Origin: an uncultured Owenweeksia sp.
GTDB lineage: Bacteria > Bacteroidota > Bacteroidia > Flavobacteriales > Schleiferiaceae
Assembly: GCA_937146805.1 (NCBI GenBank)
Contig: CAKZRR010000036.1
Location: 1 to 64,000, forward strand
Direction of reading: 5' to 3'
Length of the DNA stretch: 64,000 nt
The notes under the pieces are model-generated. The model ran no database searches and was not told the DNA's origin. It saw only the letters and a program-made list of their open reading frames with translations. The position numbers and the translations under genes were made by a program. Position 1 is the first letter of the stretch; each line of letters starts with the position of its first letter. This document shows positions 60,708 to 64,000 of the stretch, in pieces.

Positions 60708-63170
60708 TTAAGCTCCATTTAAATTATTTTGTTCGTTTTTCAATAACTGTTCCAAAGCCATTTCATCTGGTATAAGTACTTGGCGTGCTTTACTACCCTC
60801 AAAAGGACCTATAATTCCAGCTGCTTCTAATTGATCTACAATTCTGCCGGCACGGTTATAACCCAATTTAAGCTTTCGCTGAAGTAATGAGGTGCTTCCT
60901 TGTTGATGCATCACAATTACACGGGCAGCATCTTCAAATAGCGCATCTCTATCAGCTGGATTAGCAGCATCAGCTAAGTTGGGGTTTTCATCTTCACCCA
61001 CATACTCAGGCAGCATATAGGCTTCGGGATAGGCTTTCTGATTGCCAATATAATCAGTAATCTCTTCAATCTCTGGGGTATCTACAAAGGCGCATTGTAT
61101 TCTAACTAAATCCTGACCAGAGGAATACAGCATATCACCCTTACCAATCAATTGATCGGCTCCACCCGCATCCAAAATAGTCCGCGAATCAATTCGAGAG
61201 GTAACTCTAAAAGCAATACGGGCTGGGAAGTTGGCTTTAATAATTCCTGTAATAACGTTTACTGAAGGCCTTTGCGTGGCCACTATGAGGTGAATACCAA
61301 TAGCACGAGCTAGTTGCGCCAAACGGGCAATAGGCGTTTCTACCTCTTTACCAGCCGTCATAATTAAATCAGCAAATTCATCTATCACCAATACTATATA
61401 AGGTAAAAACTTATGACCTTCTTCTGGGTTTAATCTGCGGTTTACAAACTTATGATTGTACTCCTTAATGTTACGGCACATCGCATTTTTAAGCAAGTCG
61501 TAGCGGTTATCCATTTCAATACACAAAGAGTTGAGTGTATTAATTACTTTTTTGGTATCCGTAATAATAGCCTCTTCGCTATCGGGCAGTTTGGCCAAAT
61601 AATGGCGCTCAATTTTATTAAATAAGGTAAGTTCTACTTTTTTAGGATCAACCAAAATAAACTTAACCTGCGAAGGGTGCTTTTTATACAATATTGATGT
61701 AAGGATAACATTGAGCCCCACAGACTTCCCTTGACCTGTAGCCCCCGCCATTAATAGGTGTGGCATTTTGGCCAAATCGGCCATTAGTGTTTCGTTGCTA
61801 ATGGTTTTCCCAAAGGCAATGGGAAGTTCCATGTCAGCCGTTTGAAACTTTTCACTTTTCAATAAATTACGCATTGACACCACCTGTGGGTTGGTGTTGG
61901 GTACTTCTATACCAATAGTTCCTCTACCCGGTATGGGCGCTATAATACGAATACCTAAAGCAGATAGCGAAAGGGCAATATCGTCTTCAAGGTTTTTGAT
62001 TTTGCTAATTCGTACGCCTGCTGCGGGTACAATTTCGTAAAGCGTAACGGTAGGGCCAATAGTGGCTTTAATCTTCGAAATCTCAATTTTATAGTTATTG
62101 AGTGTTTCTACAATTTTGTTTTTGTTGGCCTCCAGCTCCTGCTGATTAATGCTAATGCCATTTTGCTTAAACTCTTTAAGCAACTCGATAGGAGGTAACT
62201 TAAATTTGGAGAGCTCTAAAGTGGGGTCGTATTCACCAAACTCCTTAACCTTGCGGTTTACCTCTTTTTCGCTTAGCTGCTCTTCTTCAGGTTCTTTTTC
62301 AATTTCAAGATCGGAGGTACTTTCTAAAACGGGCGTCTCTTCAACAGGAGGGGCGGGAGGTGGGGTAGCCGCTGGTTCTTCTTTAATGTCCAGCTCAAAA
62401 GTTTCTTGCTTTACTTCAGGTTCTTTTGTCTCTGCTTCTTTTCCGTCTTCAAAATTCACCTGTACGGGATTAGGCTCCGGTTCCGTTGTAACTACCTCTT
62501 GTACAGGTGCTGTCTCTGGCGTAGCATCACTAAAATCTTCTAGATCACTAGTTTCCTTTTTCTTAAATCGAGCAAACCACAGCTTAAAGGTTTCGGCAGT
62601 CCATTTAAAACGAACCACTAAAAAAACCATAATACTTAGAAAAAGGGCCAATGCAGTTCCTACACCACCAATGGCATTGTGGAGCCACTGCTCCGTGAAA
62701 AAGCCATTGGCACCTGCCCAAATACTTTTGCTAGGCCATAAAAAGGCCAAGCTGGTGGGTATCCAAAGTAAAAAGAAAATAACACCACCTAAATGTTTTA
62801 ATAAGCGAACTTTAACAACGTTTAAACCTATTTTAACGCCTAAAAGAAACAAGAACCAGCTTATAAAAATAGCCGAAACCCCAAACCAATGAAAAACCAG
62901 CTGATGCGCCAAAGCAGCGCCTATCTTGCCTAAAACGTTGTTTACTTTATACGAGTCGTTGCCAAGCAGTTCAAAAAAGTTACCGCGCAGCAGGTTTTGA
63001 TCTTCGGACCAATTATTGAAATAAGATACTACCGCACCGAAAATAAATAGCGCCAAAAAAATAAGCACAAAGCCAAAAATGGTGTGGTTACTTTTATTGC
63101 TGAAAAACCGCTGTGTAGCGGCTTTGGCATTGTTTAACTTTTGAGTGGTGGGCTTTTTCTTTTTCGCCAT
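60708..63170 (-). CDS. ftsK: DNA translocase FtsK/SpoIIIE family
   Basis: The 820-residue protein has four membrane helices in the N-terminal part (about 30-190). An acidic Pro/Glu/Thr-rich linker (about 210-310) leads to a RecA-like motor with Walker A GATGQGKSVG (Lys482) and Walker B VLVIDEFADLIM. VATQRPSVNVITGIIKANFPARIAFRVTS is also present, and the C-terminal gamma winged helix (GYNRAGRIVDQLEAAGIIGP) reads polar DNA motifs. It segregates chromosome termini at the septum. The promoter has a perfect -7 box; it heads the ftsK-lolA-lptF/G operon. Confidence 0.97.
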   Translation of the reverse strand: MAKKKKPTTQKLNNAKAATQRFFSNKSNHTIFGFVLIFLALFIFGAVVSYFNNWSEDQNLLRGNFFELLGNDSYKVNNVLGKIGAALAHQLVFHWFGVSAIFISWFLFLLGVKIGLNVVKVRLLKHLGGVIFFLLWIPTSLAFLWPSKSIWAGANGFFTEQWLHNAIGGVGTALALFLSIMVFLVVRFKWTAETFKLWFARFKKKETSDLEDFSDATPETAPVQEVVTTEPEPNPVQVNFEDGKEAETKEPEVKQETFELDIKEEPAATPPPAPPVEETPVLESTSDLEIEKEPEEEQLSEKEVNRKVKEFGEYDPTLELSKFKLPPIELLKEFKQNGISINQQELEANKNKIVETLNNYKIEISKIKATIGPTVTLYEIVPAAGVRISKIKNLEDDIALSLSALGIRIIAPIPGRGTIGIEVPNTNPQVVSMRNLLKSEKFQTADMELPIAFGKTISNETLMADLAKMPHLLMAGATGQGKSVGLNVILTSILYKKHPSQVKFILVDPKKVELTLFNKIERHYLAKLPDSEEAIITDTKKVINTLNSLCIEMDNRYDLLKNAMCRNIKEYNHKFVNRRLNPEEGHKFLPYIVLVIDEFADLIMTAGKEVETPIARLAQLARAIGIHLIVATQRPSVNVITGIIKANFPARIAFRVTSRIDSRTILDAGGADQLIGKGDMLYSSGQDLVRIQCAFVDTPEIEEITDYIGNQKAYPEAYMLPEYVGEDENPNLADAANPADRDALFEDAARVIVMHQQGSTSLLQRKLKLGYNRAGRIVDQLEAAGIIGPFEGSKARQVLIPDEMALEQLLKNEQNNLNGA

Positions 63171-63192
63171 TCGGCTGATATGAATTAAGCCT

Positions 63193-63225
63193 CAAAAATA
63201 AGAACATTATCACTAAGCCGCCCAA
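63193..63225 (-). promoter_or_regulatory. Promoter of the ftsK operon
   Basis: On the minus strand TTG (63223-63225), a 22-base spacer and a perfect -7 box TATTTTTG (63193-63200) match the Bacteroidetes promoter model. The predicted leader before the ftsK ATG is about 16 bases. Confidence 0.65.
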
Positions 63226-63264
63226 CAAAATACAGGAGTTATGAAGAGGGTGTTTTTGAAAGCC

Positions 63265-64000
63265 TTAAGGTTTTAATTCAATACTAATAGCTGTGGAGCT
63301 AGCAACTACTCCATAACCTCCTTGTATATTAGAGAATATTTGAACGGGTTCACCTATTACACCGAGAATTTCGTTTGAACGGGCAATATTCATGCTTTTA
63401 TCAAACTCGTAATAACCCTTAGAGATACGCGATATCCGTAGATATACCGTTGAGAGTATATTGTTTTCAAAAAAATAAGATTCAAGTGTTAATTGCACCT
63501 CCTTCAGTTGTCCATTGAAATATTGATCACGATAAACACCTCCATGCAATATGTTAGAATATTGGGGGGTAATACCTCCTAAAAATCCGTCAATGGCACT
63601 GAAATCTTCCATTGTAGGGTCAGGTGTCGCAAACTGTAGCGTTCGGTTCCGATCATTGGAGTCTTTAGAATACGGTTCAATTAGATAATAATCTGAAGTT
63701 TGTAAAGGATCAATTATTTTAAAAGAAACATGAACTTTTTCTTGAGCACTATCCCATTGTATAGAATAATCGGTAAATTGAACAGAGTCTGGTACCAAGG
63801 TGCTGCCTGTGGCATCATTAAATCCATTTCGTGAAACGGTTAGTTGGTAGATATGATTTTTTGTAATGGTATGATTGCCTCCATAGTATCCTAAACCATT
63901 TACGGGGAAAAGATTTTCAATAAACAGATTGTCTTCAAACAATTTCACAACAAAATTTGAGTCATTTATAGAGGTGCTGTCACTTGATATATGAACAGAA
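63265..64000 (-). CDS. DUF4249-like lipoprotein, 5' end beyond the window
   Basis: The frame stays open to the right edge (HISSDSTSINDSNFVVKLFEDN before the first GTG at 63948), so the gene begins outside the window and about 245 residues are visible. The beta-rich sequence with VVKLFEDNLFIENLF, ITKNHIYQLTVS and SDYYLIEPYS fits the DUF4249 family of Bacteroidota. As far as I recall, members are usually lipoproteins encoded next to SusC/TonB-type receptors. A receptor gene should therefore lie just outside the window. It ends 95 bases from ftsK and is a separate unit. Confidence 0.75.
   Translation of the reverse strand, partial: SVHISSDSTSINDSNFVVKLFEDNLFIENLFPVNGLGYYGGNHTITKNHIYQLTVSRNGFNDATGSTLVPDSVQFTDYSIQWDSAQEKVHVSFKIIDPLQTSDYYLIEPYSKDSNDRNRTLQFATPDPTMEDFSAIDGFLGGITPQYSNILHGGVYRDQYFNGQLKEVQLTLESYFFENNILSTVYLRISRISKGYYEFDKSMNIARSNEILGVIGEPVQIFSNIQGGYGVVASSTAISIELKP

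Noticed and set aside
62149-62892. 247-codon plus-strand frame, Ser/Thr-rich
   Set aside because: It is antisense to the FtsK Pro/Glu-rich linker and membrane region. The composition (long Ser, Gly and Val runs) is what the complement of Glu/Ala/Pro codons gives, and FtsK is unambiguous.
1-64000. CRISPR arrays, tRNA or rRNA genes, insertion sequences, prophage genes
   Set aside because: No regularly spaced direct repeats, tRNA cloverleaf motifs, rRNA stretches, transposases, integrases or phage structural genes were recognised by reading; a covariance-model scan was not possible.

Overview
The window looks like ordinary chromosome from a member of the Bacteroidota, most likely a marine Flavobacteriales. 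The grounds are seen in the sequence: AT-rich DNA, no Shine-Dalgarno-like leaders, promoters with the Bacteroidetes -7 box TAnnTTTG, many secreted or lipoprotein products, type IX secretion (T9SS) style C-terminal domains, an S46 dipeptidyl-peptidase, a DUF4249 lipoprotein fragment, and blocks such as spoT-fur-purA and ftsK-lolA-lptF/G. No rRNA, tRNA, CRISPR array, transposase or prophage gene was recognised. Genus cannot be fixed from the sequence alone.

Left third (1-22.6 kb): an unknown secreted protein; a large TPR protein paired with a plug-less outer-membrane beta-barrel (1195-6048); a sulfatase/YHYH lipoprotein pair (6138-8406); a secreted alpha/beta hydrolase, a Crp/Fnr regulator and a small lipoprotein (8403-10364); an S46 peptidase (10596-12800); then a housekeeping block of an rRNA-methyltransferase-like protein, a low-molecular-weight phosphatase, dnaA and a YbgC thioesterase (12881-16243). 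An AT-rich gap with one perfect DnaA box lies upstream of dnaA. Two tandem paralogous zinc metallopeptidases with sorting tails and the ribD-eamA-yigZ cluster follow.

Middle (22.6-43 kb): small unknown proteins, ettA, a possibly acquired gene at 25848-26642, a thioredoxin-fold protein, and the minus-strand operon spoT-fur-purA-ostA-like. This couples the stringent response, a Fur regulator, purine synthesis and a lipopolysaccharide-transport type protein. An orphan GAF-PAS histidine kinase and a cytochrome c maturation locus (ccmBCDEF, with a variant CXXXY CcmE and no ccmA or ccmH in view) come next, then gapA and a membrane-anchored SRPBCC/GyrI-like protein.

Right third (43-64 kb): guaA overlapped by a five-LysM/periplasmic-binding-protein fusion; two unknown envelope proteins; rsmE-tsaD divergent from a 1490-residue TamB-like protein; and the minus-strand cluster ftsK-lolA-lptF/G-like-GT4-GT2-ribBA, whose RibBA has lost the zinc cysteines of its GTP cyclohydrolase II half. 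A DUF4249 gene runs off the right edge.

The most notable points are regulatory and biochemical. Perfect -7 boxes sit 4-8 bases before the start codons of guaA, tsaD and ribD, which predicts leaderless mRNAs. TTG starts appear needed for several envelope genes and one histidine kinase. RibBA and CcmE depart from their textbook motifs. No clearly new multi-gene system was found; the best leads are the TPR/beta-barrel pair, the LysM-binding-protein fusion and the sulfatase/YHYH pair.
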